The position numbers were made by a program, and so were the translations under genes. From a virus, in IMG/VR virus record IMGVR_UViG_3300023251_000002, positions 1 to 50,188 of that record: 50,188 nucleotides of DNA; one strand, 5' to 3'. Below, piece after piece: positions 23,936 to 31,636 of this stretch; the first letter of the stretch is position 1, and the number at the start of each line of letters is the position of its first letter. The notes beneath the pieces were generated by a model that was not told the DNA's origin, searched no databases, and was given only the letters and a program-made list of their open reading frames with translations.

Positions 23936-25379
23936 ACTTATACAGCCACACAGTTTCAATATGGACGAACCCACAGCGAAGCTTATAGAGATCCATTCTA
24001 AAGGTATAGACAGTAACTGGATGTCTAAAAGGGCTGCTATGTTTGACGATATCAAAGATCAGATAAAACCTGAAAAGGGTAAGACCTGTATCCATCTAAT
24101 TACTACTGGGGCTGGGGAAACATATGGAAGTAATAATAACTCTGACTTTTTTAATAAAGAAGCTAGAGAAGTTACTTTCCCGCATCCTAAAAAAGGAGCC
24201 TCTTCTAAAAGGATGCTGGCAGGAGGTCTTAAAGAGTATCATAAGACCTTTATGAAGACCGGGGCTGTATACAAACATCACAAGGATAATAAGGATAAGA
24301 ATAAATCCAGCGGTTCAATTAAATTTGAAACATATAACCCTAAGATGGAACGGGGAGAACTTATTGTTGAACTGGATAATAATAAGTGGGAAAGTGAACT
24401 TAATAAACTCGCTAACGATGAATCGATTTATTTCAGTATTGGGGCTGGGGTTCCATACGATATCTGTTCGATATGTAACAACGTATCAACTACAAGAGAC
24501 CAGTACTGTCATCACATGAAAAATGAAATGCTTCAAATGGACAAGAATGCCAATCAGGTATTTGTCTATAATGATAAACCCGGATTCCACGATATTAGTG
24601 GAGTGTTCCGGCCTGCGGATAAGATTGCCTTCGGACTGCGTAAAGTAGCTAACGGAGTTGTATCTTCCGCGGAACTCGCCGAAATGTCTCGCTATTCGAT
24701 TCCTGTCGAATTCACGGACATCTACCTTACCGGTAAAAAATATGACAGAAGGCAGGTTCTTAAGAAACTTGCCGCTATGGAAGAAGTAATTGACGGGGTG
24801 TCCGATGACAGCCCTCTAGGAATAGCTAAGTACGCTTTTTGCGGTGGCTCCGGATTTGATGAAATATCGCCTAATGTATTATCTAAATTAGGGGCTGACA
24901 CAGATCAGTCCTTGTCCGAGATGGGTAGAGCGAAGGTAGTTTTACCTTTAGAGTTATTTTTTAAGCTCGCTCTCGGAAACAAAGCAGACGAGATTGAACC
25001 TCATATTAAAGAGGCGAAGTCTAAGATGCCGAGTCTTTTTAGGGATATAGAATCAAACGACGGGCTGGACGAGTTCCTGGGGGACGGTACGTATGACGGA
25101 GCACCATGTCTTCTCCGAAACATAAAAGACGAAGTTGGCGGTTTGACCGAGTCCCATTCTCTGGCAGACGAGCCCCTTAGGAAACGCATCACAGTATCGA
25201 TGATTCGTAAGGAGCCCGGGTCGGGACCGTCGGTTGAGACTATTAAGAAAGCTTCTTCGGAAGCTGTTAGTGGTCCCGCCAATTTCCTCGCTAGAGAGTA
25301 CGGTAAGTACTTGCTGTCCTTTTGTAGGGATAAGGAAGAAGATGTTCAGAAATTGGCTGTTGTGCAGAAAGTTGTATAA
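23925..25379 (+). CDS. prohead (capsid maturation) serine protease
   Basis: This 484-residue protein has the herpes-assemblin-like prohead protease pattern known from T4- and SPO1-type and other large phages. GAGETYGSNNNSDFF (residues 62-76) matches the conserved 'N-x-N-x-D' entry. YKHHKDNKDKNKSSGSI holds the probable catalytic His (H118 or H119). After the ERGELIVEL strand, YFSIGAGVPYDICSIC holds the probable nucleophile S171. A C-x-x-C ... C-H-H motif (C181, C184, C195, H196) follows and may bind zinc. The protease would trim capsid, scaffold and core proteins inside the prohead. N-M-S-K-R-A-A near residue 35 and N-K-E-A at 77-80 are candidate self-cleavage sites. The extra C-terminal ~200 residues are not explained. 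Confidence 0.85.
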   Translation: MITKLIQPHSFNMDEPTAKLIEIHSKGIDSNWMSKRAAMFDDIKDQIKPEKGKTCIHLITTGAGETYGSNNNSDFFNKEAREVTFPHPKKGASSKRMLAGGLKEYHKTFMKTGAVYKHHKDNKDKNKSSGSIKFETYNPKMERGELIVELDNNKWESELNKLANDESIYFSIGAGVPYDICSICNNVSTTRDQYCHHMKNEMLQMDKNANQVFVYNDKPGFHDISGVFRPADKIAFGLRKVANGVVSSAELAEMSRYSIPVEFTDIYLTGKKYDRRQVLKKLAAMEEVIDGVSDDSPLGIAKYAFCGGSGFDEISPNVLSKLGADTDQSLSEMGRAKVVLPLELFFKLALGNKADEIEPHIKEAKSKMPSLFRDIESNDGLDEFLGDGTYDGAPCLLRNIKDEVGGLTESHSLADEPLRKRITVSMIRKEPGSGPSVETIKKASSEAVSGPANFLAREYGKYLLSFCRDKEEDVQKLAVVQKVV

Positions 25380-25388
25380 AAAGTATCA

Positions 25389-25407
25389 ATTTTCTACCAT
25401 GGTAGAC
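25389..25407. repeat. 19-bp palindromic element, copy 2 (reverse orientation)
   Basis: The reverse complement of GTCTACCATGGTAGAAAAT, lying just after the protease stop and ahead of the scaffold-like gene, in the intergenic gap. The 14-bp core is a perfect palindrome. Confidence 0.7.
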
Positions 25408-25414
25408 AATTTAG

Positions 25415-25443
25415 TTGCAATTAGGCTTTTTTTAGCTTATTGT
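25415..25443 (+). promoter_or_regulatory. possible promoter for the scaffold/capsid genes
   Basis: TTGCAA, a 17-base spacer, then TATTGT, beginning 8 bases after the palindromic element and ending 38 bases before the scaffold-like ATG. The -10 box is poor, so this is a weak call. The palindrome would lie just upstream of the -35, where a regulator could act. Confidence 0.3.
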
Positions 25444-25481
25444 AAAGAAAAGGTTAAATTAATTAACAGGAGTTTTTTGCC

Positions 25482-26546
25482 ATGCAAAAAATTAGTGATG
25501 AACAGACTTTGTCCTTTATCGACAGTTTCCTCACCGAAGTAAAAGAAGAAAAGACAGCGGAAGAATCTCCGATAACTGTCACGACTTCTGATACCGGAGG
25601 TGAAGCTGCCGGAACCGTTCCAGCATCTGTCGAGGGTAGTGTAGTTAACGATCCTGACAAGACTAAGGAAGAGGAAAAGGCAAGTGAAGGTGCATTCGGA
25701 AAAGAAAAATCAGGGGATTTAGCGGGAGCTATCGCAGCTACTGATGTAGAAGAGCCGAAAGCAGAGAATAACGAAAAGGTGGATAACGAACGAGCCGCTG
25801 GGGATATTAATCAAGGCCCTGTTGAAAGTGCCAAGATCGATACACCGAGTGCTGTTGAAGCCGAGAAAATGAAAGTAGCTGAGGAAAAAGACATGACTAA
25901 CGAATTAAAGAAAGCTCAGGATCTTGGCAATCTCATTTTGTCCAAATACGCTGAGAGTAAACAGGAAGCAGCTCCAGTAGCAGCTCCAGTAGCAGCTCCG
26001 GCAGTTGAAAAGACAGCCGAAGAAAAAGAAATGGACACATTGATCAAAACAGCTGCAGATCAGGCTTATCATGATTTCGTGACAAGTTACGAAGCAGGTC
26101 TTTTGAAAAGAGCTCAGGATGAACAGGATATTCAAGCCGCTCTGGGAGTTTCTCCAGAACAAGCATCAGGAATGCTTGATGAAGTAGCTGCTGAAAATCC
26201 AGAATCTGTAATGCCAGCGGAAGCTCCAGCCGAAGAAGCAATGGCAGAAGCCCCGATGGACGAAGCTCCTGTAGAAGAAGCAATGGGAGAAGCTCCAATG
26301 GAAGAAATGATTCCTGCAGAGGAAATTCCAGCTGGAATACCCGGCGAAGAAGGAATACCTGGCGAAGAAGGACTTCCTGGCGAAGAAGGAATGCCCGGCG
26401 AAGAAGGCGTAGCAGATGAAGAAGCTATTCTTGCAGCCCTAGTAGAAGCAGGAGTAACTCCTGAAGAGCTAGAAGCCGCAGCTATGGAAGTACAGGCGGA
26501 TGAAAGGCATTCAGCTATTAAGGATGCTGTACGCTCCTTAAAGTAG
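25482..26546 (+). CDS. scaffolding-like capsid assembly protein
   Basis: This 354-residue, very acidic protein (Glu/Ala-rich) sits directly after the protease and before the capsid genes, the classic scaffold position. It is helical, with Pro/Ala linkers (AAPVAAPVAAPAVEKTAE) and a tandem GIPGEEG/GLPGEEG/GMPGEEG repeat at about residues 285-310. The C terminus is a short amphipathic basic helix (DERHSAIKDAVRSLK), as used by scaffolds to bind the coat. K-x-A sites VEKTA, IKTAA and LKRAQ suggest proteolytic removal during maturation. CAGGAG precedes the ATG. Confidence 0.7.
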   Translation: MQKISDEQTLSFIDSFLTEVKEEKTAEESPITVTTSDTGGEAAGTVPASVEGSVVNDPDKTKEEEKASEGAFGKEKSGDLAGAIAATDVEEPKAENNEKVDNERAAGDINQGPVESAKIDTPSAVEAEKMKVAEEKDMTNELKKAQDLGNLILSKYAESKQEAAPVAAPVAAPAVEKTAEEKEMDTLIKTAADQAYHDFVTSYEAGLLKRAQDEQDIQAALGVSPEQASGMLDEVAAENPESVMPAEAPAEEAMAEAPMDEAPVEEAMGEAPMEEMIPAEEIPAGIPGEEGIPGEEGLPGEEGMPGEEGVADEEAILAALVEAGVTPEELEAAAMEVQADERHSAIKDAVRSLK

Positions 26547-26555
26547 GGGAATACA

Positions 26556-26864
26556 ATGAGTAATGTAAATAAAGAAGTTGTAGAGTATATCGAAGCTTCT
26601 AATAACATAATCGAAGTTCAGAAACAAACAATCGAAACTCTTCAGAAAGAAGCTTCCGAGAAAAACCGGAAGCTGGAAGAGTACGAAAAAGTTATTTCTG
26701 AAAACGAAAAACAGGTTGCTCAGTCCAAAGAAGTGAAAGCTTCTGAGGACGAGCAAGGTCCCGCCATCTCCTCTTTGGGAGAAGGCAAGAAAAAGGAAAT
26801 TACTACAGACGGAATGCGGAAATCTGAACAAGTACTCTGCGACCGCTTTAGTATTCCATATTAA
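26556..26864 (+). CDS. small coiled-coil protein
   Basis: This 102-residue protein is largely a predicted coiled coil: residues 5-60 show a heptad-like pattern of Ile, Leu and Val (VVEYIEASNNIIEVQKQTI...), rich in Glu and Lys. The C terminus is short and contains one Cys. It is preceded by AGGGGA and placed between scaffold and capsid-associated genes, so a core or assembly accessory protein is plausible. A K-E-A-S site occurs at about residue 32. Confidence 0.6.
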   Translation: MSNVNKEVVEYIEASNNIIEVQKQTIETLQKEASEKNRKLEEYEKVISENEKQVAQSKEVKASEDEQGPAISSLGEGKKKEITTDGMRKSEQVLCDRFSIPY

Positions 26865-26882
26865 TAATAAGGAGATTGAAAA

Positions 26883-27497
26883 ATGGCTGGAACAATCACT
26901 CCAGGTCAGATGTTTGATCATTCTTTAGCTGAACTCAGCGGTCGTTCTACGATGCATGCGTTGGATTTTTCTGCGGCTCCGGCCTCAGGAGAACTAACCT
27001 ACGAAGGTAGCGTGATGACTCTGAATTCGAACGGCGAGTTTGTTGCTGGTATGGGCACGGGTGTAGCTAATACCCAATTGTACCAACATAACGCTCCTAT
27101 GGCAATCTTTATGATCCAGGGAACAAACGAATTCGACGCAAACTCAGACGTAGGTAATATGTCAGGCGGAGTACAATCAGGTATTGTAGCTTCCGGTGGA
27201 TACGAAATCCAATCAACTGAATTTGTTGCTGGTACTTATAACCCTAATGATTTGTTAACTTTTGCTACTGGCGATGACCGTGGCGATGTTACTATTTCTT
27301 CGGATAATTATAGCGACTGTCATGTAGTCGGTGTAGTAAGTAAGGGCACAGAAACTAATGCTGATAACAAGAGCGTACTATCTTTCTGGACTGTTTTCTG
27401 TCCGGCAATAAATAGTTCTCAAACTCCTCTTGATTACAGTTCTAGTTCTAACTCAAGTTCAAGTCAAAGTACTAAATCTAGTTCTAGTACTTCATAA
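26883..27497 (+). CDS. capsid-associated (decoration-like) protein, Ser-tailed, copy 1
   Basis: This 204-residue protein has a beta-rich body (MAGTITPGQMFDHSLAELSG ... VLSFWTVFCPAINSS) and a Ser-rich tail of about 30 residues. It is a tandem duplicate of the next gene: the two share the body almost throughout, including the ribosome-binding region AATAAGGAGATTGAAAAATG. Its position between scaffold and capsid protein suggests a capsid decoration or stabilising protein with an exposed Ser-rich arm. It has no signal peptide. An alternative would be a second coat component. Confidence 0.6.
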   Translation: MAGTITPGQMFDHSLAELSGRSTMHALDFSAAPASGELTYEGSVMTLNSNGEFVAGMGTGVANTQLYQHNAPMAIFMIQGTNEFDANSDVGNMSGGVQSGIVASGGYEIQSTEFVAGTYNPNDLLTFATGDDRGDVTISSDNYSDCHVVGVVSKGTETNADNKSVLSFWTVFCPAINSSQTPLDYSSSSNSSSSQSTKSSSSTS

Positions 27498-27512
27498 TAA
27501 GGAGATTGAAAA

Positions 27513-28235
27513 ATGGCTGGAAACCTAACTCCTGGTCAGATGTTTGATCATTCTTTAATCGAGCTTAGCGGTCGTTCTACGATGCACGCTCTAGACTACT
27601 CAGCTGCTCCGGCATCTGGGGAATTGGTCTATGAAGGCAGTGTAATGACCCTGAATTCGAACGGTGAATTCGTTGCAGGTATGGGCTCAGGTGTGGCTAA
27701 CACGCAGGTTTTCCAGCATAAAGCACCTCTGGCACTCTTTATGATCCAGGGGACGAACGAGTTCGATGCTAATTCAGATGTCGGGAACATGTCCGGTGGA
27801 GCACAGTCAGGTATTGTAGCTTCCGGCGGATATGAAATTCAAACAACTGAGTTCGTCGCAGGTACTTACAATCCTAACGATCTGATGACATTCGCTACCG
27901 GTGCAGACCGCGGTGATGTCACACTCGCTAAGGATAATTATACTGACTGTCATATCGTCGGTGTAGTAAGTAAAGGTACAGAAACTAATGTTGATAACAA
28001 GAGTGTAATATCTTTCTGGACTGTATTTTGTCCAGCAGTGAATAGTTCTAAAAGCCCTCTTGATAATAGTTCTAGCTCTACTTCAAGTAATAGTTCTAGC
28101 TCTAGCTCGACGATTGGTAAGAGTACAAGTTCTCAATCCAGTGATTCTAGTTCAACGATTGGTAAGAGTACAAGTTCTCAATCTAGTTCAACTGAATCTA
28201 GTTCAACAGTTAATAAAAGTACAAGTACTTCTTAA
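27513..28235 (+). CDS. capsid-associated (decoration-like) protein, Ser-tailed, copy 2
   Basis: This 240-residue paralogue of the preceding gene shares conserved blocks such as GQMFDHSL, ELSGRSTMHALD, MTLNSNGEFVAGMG, FMIQGTNEFDANSDVGNMSG and SFWTVFCPA. Its tail is longer (about 65 residues) and contains two copies of STIGKSTSSQSS, encoded by a near-exact DNA repeat. Differing tail lengths on similar bodies suggest the tails evolve by repeat expansion. It probably coats the capsid surface; this is inferred from position. Confidence 0.6.
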   Translation: MAGNLTPGQMFDHSLIELSGRSTMHALDYSAAPASGELVYEGSVMTLNSNGEFVAGMGSGVANTQVFQHKAPLALFMIQGTNEFDANSDVGNMSGGAQSGIVASGGYEIQTTEFVAGTYNPNDLMTFATGADRGDVTLAKDNYTDCHIVGVVSKGTETNVDNKSVISFWTVFCPAVNSSKSPLDNSSSSTSSNSSSSSSTIGKSTSSQSSDSSSTIGKSTSSQSSSTESSSTVNKSTSTS

Positions 28236-28256
28236 AATAGTTAAAGGAGATTAATA

Positions 28257-29261
28257 ATGCAAGATCCAACAACAAGAATGGTTAATGAACAAATCATTAA
28301 CGGTTTCTTGTCTGACGATACCGTCATTCGTAAGGAAGCACAGGAAGGCGTAGAAGATTATCTGCGCATCCGTCTTTATGAAGATGGCTTCGCCCGTAGA
28401 ATTCAGCCTCCGACGAAAGTCGAACCGGCTGACCTCGACCGTCAGGTAGACACTGAGAAACCAGTAATCATCCTTGATAAAGAACCTAATGCTCCTGCAG
28501 CGTATAGCGTACCTTTCGGTACTCTGCCTGTTGGTCATTATATCAAGGGACCGCGCTTCCGCGTAATGTTCGATAGAATCATGTCCCGTAGATTCCGTGC
28601 AGACGTAAACACCCTGCTCACCTACGACATGGATATCAAACAGATCCTGGAAGATATTATCCTCAAACAAATAATGTCCGAAGAAGACCGGAAGTATTTA
28701 TATGTTGTCGACTACATTGTCACGCAGGGATCACCTGCTAATGTAGATGTGGCTGCTGGTCAGGATGCTAACTCTCTGAACACCGAGATTAACGCCTGTC
28801 AAAATATTACGTACAACGGAATCACAAGAGCTAATCTTGCCGAAATGCGTAAAGGTCTGCCTACGACTAATCGTCATCTTAATCCTGCCATGGCGCTGGT
28901 TAATAACATCACTATTTGGGATGTTGTCCAACTCAGTCGCGATAACATTGGTGGAGATTTGGCTGAAGAGATGTTTGTTAACGGATTCTCACAGCAAAAA
29001 ATCATGGGCTTAAATTGGATCGTCACTATCAAGACTGATCTGGTTCCGACTGGTGTAATCTATCAGTTTGCTGAGCCTAAGTATCTTGGTCGTTTCTTCG
29101 TTCTGGACGATGTTACACTGTCCACAAAGAAAGAAGACTTCATGTTGGAATTTTTTGCCTATGAATGTATTGGCGCGGCTGTGGGTAATGCTGCAGCAGT
29201 ATGTCGGGCTGATTTTTCCGGAACGGCAAATCATAGCTGGGAAAATGGGGCGGTTATTTAA
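28257..29261 (+). CDS. major capsid protein (probable)
   Basis: This 334-residue protein follows protease, scaffold and decoration-like genes and is followed by a strong terminator, the usual place of the major coat gene. It has an excellent ribosome binding site (AAAGGAGA). The N terminus (residues 1-28) ends in V-I-R-K-E-A, matching the K-E-A end of the packaging tags, and so may be a short delta-like segment removed by the prohead protease. The body has the mixed alpha/beta character of HK97-fold coats, with a long helical middle (DMDIKQILEDIILKQIMSEE) and a C-terminal beta-rich domain. The fold is inferred, not demonstrated. Confidence 0.72.
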   Translation: MQDPTTRMVNEQIINGFLSDDTVIRKEAQEGVEDYLRIRLYEDGFARRIQPPTKVEPADLDRQVDTEKPVIILDKEPNAPAAYSVPFGTLPVGHYIKGPRFRVMFDRIMSRRFRADVNTLLTYDMDIKQILEDIILKQIMSEEDRKYLYVVDYIVTQGSPANVDVAAGQDANSLNTEINACQNITYNGITRANLAEMRKGLPTTNRHLNPAMALVNNITIWDVVQLSRDNIGGDLAEEMFVNGFSQQKIMGLNWIVTIKTDLVPTGVIYQFAEPKYLGRFFVLDDVTLSTKKEDFMLEFFAYECIGAAVGNAAAVCRADFSGTANHSWENGAVI

Positions 29262-29300
29262 TATAACTACTTCAGTATAAACCAAGTATGTAGATATTCA

Positions 29301-29339
29301 AATCCTCCTTTTGAGTAAATTCAGAAGGAGGATTTTTTT
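29301..29339 (+). terminator. strong intrinsic terminator after the capsid gene
   Basis: AATCCTCCTT (29301-29310) pairs perfectly with AAGGAGGATT (29325-29334), with a 14-base loop and a run of seven T. It separates the head operon from the accessory island. Confidence 0.88.
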
Positions 29340-29360
29340 AGCTATTTTTTAAAGTTATAC

Positions 29361-29389
29361 TTGATAAAGTCAATTATATAGGGTATATT
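29361..29389 (+). promoter_or_regulatory. sigma70-like promoter for the homing endonuclease
   Basis: TTGATA, a 17-base spacer and TATATT, followed by AAAAGGAGG and the ATG at 29411. It has the best spacing of the TATATT-type promoters in the window. Confidence 0.65.
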
Positions 29390-29410
29390 AAGTAAAAGGA
29401 GGATTTTAAA

Positions 29411-30430
29411 ATGAAACAAGATATGATTGAATCAATCATTAACATGTACGTGCACGAAGGAATTGGCTGCCCTAAGATAGCCAAAATATTGGGGCTTACG
29501 AATTTCATAGTCCGTAATCGTTTGTTAAAAGAGGGTATCACAATTAGGTCTAAAAAAACCGCCACGAAGTTTAGAATACCTGAGGAGGTAAAACAGAATA
29601 TAATAAAAGACTATTTAGAAAATACTCTATCCGAGCCAGAATTGGTAAAGAAATATAATCTATCGAAGTCTACTTTAAATAGACGTTTAAAAGAATGGGA
29701 AAAAATAAGAAGCCATTCTGAAGCTCATAGACAGTATGCTGTGGATGAAGAGTATTTTGGTGATGTATTAAATGAAGAGAAGTTATATTTTTTAGGTCTT
29801 CTATACGCAGATGGGTGTTGTACGGGAGGAGAGATAGTATTAGGACTTATAGAAAAGGATAAACATATTTTAGATTTCTATAACAACAAACTTCACGAAG
29901 GTAAAAAACCCCTTACATATATAGCTCCTTATATTGGTAAAGAAGGATTTACCAGCAGCCCTTACTATAGATTAGTTATACATAATCAAAAACTATATAA
30001 GAAGGCTCAGGAACTAGGTGTTGTAGAGAGAAAAACATTTAAGCTTACCTTTCCAGACTGGATACCCCCAGCCCTTCAACATCATTTTATACGGGGATAC
30101 ATAGATGGGGACGGGTGTTTCCTTTTTTCAAAAAGGAAGGATAATCATGGTACTTATAATACGCGCATAGAGTTAATATCAACCCAGCCCTTCTGTGCTT
30201 CAGTACAGAATATACTGGAAGACAATAAAATACTTTCAAGTATAAAACCATGTAACAAAATATATAGGCTTAATATCTTCAATCGCATAAACCTAAAGCG
30301 CACCATAGAATACCTATACAAGGATGCTACTATCTATCTACCCAGAAAGAAAGAGAAGGCTGATCAGATACTGGAGTACATCGACAGTATCCCTGAGGAG
30401 TATCAGTTCGATTGTAATCACATAGAATAA
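29411..30430 (+). CDS. free-standing LAGLIDADG homing endonuclease
   Basis: This 339-residue protein has two helix-turn-helix-like N-terminal segments (GIGCPKIAKILGLTNFIVRN, and SEPELVKKYNLSKSTLNRRL) that probably bind DNA, then two LAGLIDADG motifs: LYFLGLLYADG (about residues 132-142) and HHFIRGYIDGDG (about 230-241). The acidic residues ending each motif are the expected metal ligands. Such enzymes cut a target site and spread by repair. It has its own promoter and lies just after the capsid gene, in a region of accessory genes. It is not inside an intron or intein that I can see. The target site is unknown. Confidence 0.88.
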   Translation: MKQDMIESIINMYVHEGIGCPKIAKILGLTNFIVRNRLLKEGITIRSKKTATKFRIPEEVKQNIIKDYLENTLSEPELVKKYNLSKSTLNRRLKEWEKIRSHSEAHRQYAVDEEYFGDVLNEEKLYFLGLLYADGCCTGGEIVLGLIEKDKHILDFYNNKLHEGKKPLTYIAPYIGKEGFTSSPYYRLVIHNQKLYKKAQELGVVERKTFKLTFPDWIPPALQHHFIRGYIDGDGCFLFSKRKDNHGTYNTRIELISTQPFCASVQNILEDNKILSSIKPCNKIYRLNIFNRINLKRTIEYLYKDATIYLPRKKEKADQILEYIDSIPEEYQFDCNHIE

Positions 30431-30474
30431 CGCCTTTTCAGCATGCCTGAATATGCTTAATTTATCGCGTTTTT

Positions 30475-30502
30475 TTGTCAGTATATACTAGAGGATTATA
30501 CC
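30475..30502 (+). promoter_or_regulatory. type A promoter-like element, copy 2, upstream of the structured RNA
   Basis: TTGTCA, then GTATATACT, then TATACC after a 16-base spacer: the same layout as at 12974 and 30862. If the true -10 is TATACT (30484-30489), transcription would begin at about 30496, exactly at the start of the RNA's closing helix. Confidence 0.55.
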
Positions 30503-30837
30503 TCACCTGTGAAAGTAGTAAGTTTTCCTAGTGAAAACATTAGACAGATATCACAGGGGACAATAAGTAATCTGTCGCCGTTCCTATGCTGAATTGTCTT
30601 GAAAAGCATAGGGGAACTCTTGCCTGGTGGGTTCTATCGGGTTGCCTTTAGTGAGGTATAAAAAGGGAAAGAATCTTTCCTGACACTGAGATGCCCACCT
30701 TAAAATGGGACCTCCTGGAATTTACCAATCCAGGATGCACTGTATCCCACTAAGGGAGTGCAGTATGGATGAGCGGGGAGATAGGTGCTCTGTGGTAGAG
30801 AGTGGCTCCCACTTAGAAGGATTAATCCCCTTCTTTT
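30497..30837 (+). ncRNA. unidentified structured non-coding RNA, about 340 nt
   Basis: No reading frame of note occupies this stretch, but helices are dense. TATACCTCAC (30497-30506) pairs perfectly with GTGAGGTATA (30651-30660), closing a 5' domain. Inside it are GTTTTC/GAAAAC (30522/30533), CCTGTGA/TCACAGG (30506/30551) interleaved with GACAGAT/ATCTGTC (30543/30570), which implies a pseudoknot, and GTTCC-TATGCT/AGCATA-GG-GGAAC (30580/30605). The 3' domain has GGAAAG/CTTTCC (30666/30675), TCCTGG/CCAGGA (30713/30730), TGCACT/AGTGCA (30736/30757), GGGAG/CTCCC enclosing CTCT/AGAG (30776/30806), then a terminator. I compared it mentally with RNase P, tmRNA, 6S, group I and group II signatures and found no match. 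Its role is unknown; the strand is inferred from promoter and terminator. Confidence 0.72.
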
Positions 30838-30838
30838 A
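30815..30838 (+). terminator. intrinsic terminator of the structured RNA
   Basis: AGAAGG (30815-30820) pairs with CCTTCT (30829-30834) around an 8-base loop, followed by a short T run. It is shorter than the other terminators here. Confidence 0.55.
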
Positions 30839-30861
30839 GCTACTTAATAAAGCTCCCTTTC

Positions 30862-30889
30862 TTGGCATTATATACTAGAAATATATAAC
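30862..30889 (+). promoter_or_regulatory. type A promoter-like element, copy 3
   Basis: TTGGCA, then TTATATACT, then TATAAC after a 16-base spacer. It matches the element at 12974 at 25 of 28 positions and precedes the 30910 gene, whose ribosome binding site (GTGGGGA) is modest. Confidence 0.65.
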
Positions 30890-30909
30890 CATTAAATAAG
30901 TGGGGAATT

Positions 30910-31620
30910 ATGATAAAGACAATAATGAGTTGGTTATTCGGGTCATCTATTGACCCTAATGAATATTATGATACTACAAACTTAAAAGGTTTCTCTAAGT
31001 CTGTAGCTACAAAAAAGAGCACAGCCCGCACAGGCAAATCAAGTCCATTAACACAGACAAGTAAACCTAAGCCAAGCACCATCGATTCAAGCAGCGTAAG
31101 CAAAACTAAAGCTAATTATTCAGTAGCTAATAGACTGGCTATGATGAATATTGCAATAGGCCAGGTTCCCGGAGAGTTATCATATATAAATGTTAAAAAA
31201 GGAACATCTATGCTTGATATCTTGATAATAGCCGAGGTACATCATTTATATACTTCGGGGGCGTTTATTTTAAAGCTTAACGGGGCTGAAGTAGATTTGG
31301 ATTCTGTAGTACAGGACGGCAGCAATATATTTCTGGTAAAGAAATATGGAGCTTTTTCAAGGTCCAAACCTATAAAAAAATATAATATGAGTACTTTAGA
31401 GTGCTGGTACTGTGGCCATAAGTGGGGTAGTAAAACTGTTGTACCGCTGTCTAGATATTCAGGCCCGTGCCCATCTAGTTGTCCTGCTTGTGACACCCAG
31501 TGCTGTCCAAATTGTGGGGGTCAGATGGGTAAAGCAGTAGACGACGGTGGTGATATGGATGAGTACACAAATGGAGGATGTCATAACTGTGATTATACAT
31601 GTTGTGGCGGATGTATTTAA
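30910..31620 (+). CDS. beta-grasp-like and zinc-ribbon accessory protein, 236 aa
   Basis: The N-terminal ~80 residues are basic, Ser/Thr/Lys-rich and probably disordered. Residues ~90-150 resemble a ubiquitin/ThiS-like beta-grasp unit: GTSMLDILIIAEVH, then FILKLNGAEVDLDSVVQDG and SNIFLVKKYG, recalling the 'VNG..VDLD..L.DGD.I.LV' pattern of that fold. The C-terminal ~80 residues are Cys-rich zinc-ribbon repeats: ECWYCGHKW, CPSSCPACDTQCCPNCGG and CHNCDYTCCGGCI. The combination suggests a binding or modification adaptor. It ends CGGCI, so it lacks a free Gly-Gly end of a canonical modifier. It starts its own transcription unit in the accessory island. The function is unproven. Confidence 0.6.
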   Translation: MIKTIMSWLFGSSIDPNEYYDTTNLKGFSKSVATKKSTARTGKSSPLTQTSKPKPSTIDSSSVSKTKANYSVANRLAMMNIAIGQVPGELSYINVKKGTSMLDILIIAEVHHLYTSGAFILKLNGAEVDLDSVVQDGSNIFLVKKYGAFSRSKPIKKYNMSTLECWYCGHKWGSKTVVPLSRYSGPCPSSCPACDTQCCPNCGGQMGKAVDDGGDMDEYTNGGCHNCDYTCCGGCI

Positions 31621-31636
31621 AAAAAGGAGAAGAAGT

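Noticed and set aside
30431-30900. Group I or II intron, RNase P RNA or tmRNA as identity of the structured RNA
   Set aside because: No split gene flanks it, and I cannot find the domain V, P4, tag-ORF or tRNA-like features of these classes; it is left unnamed.
31547-31636. Longer form of the 31637 gene starting at 31547
   Set aside because: The extension overlaps the Cys-rich end of the 30910 gene; AAAAAGGAGAAG just before 31637 marks the real start.
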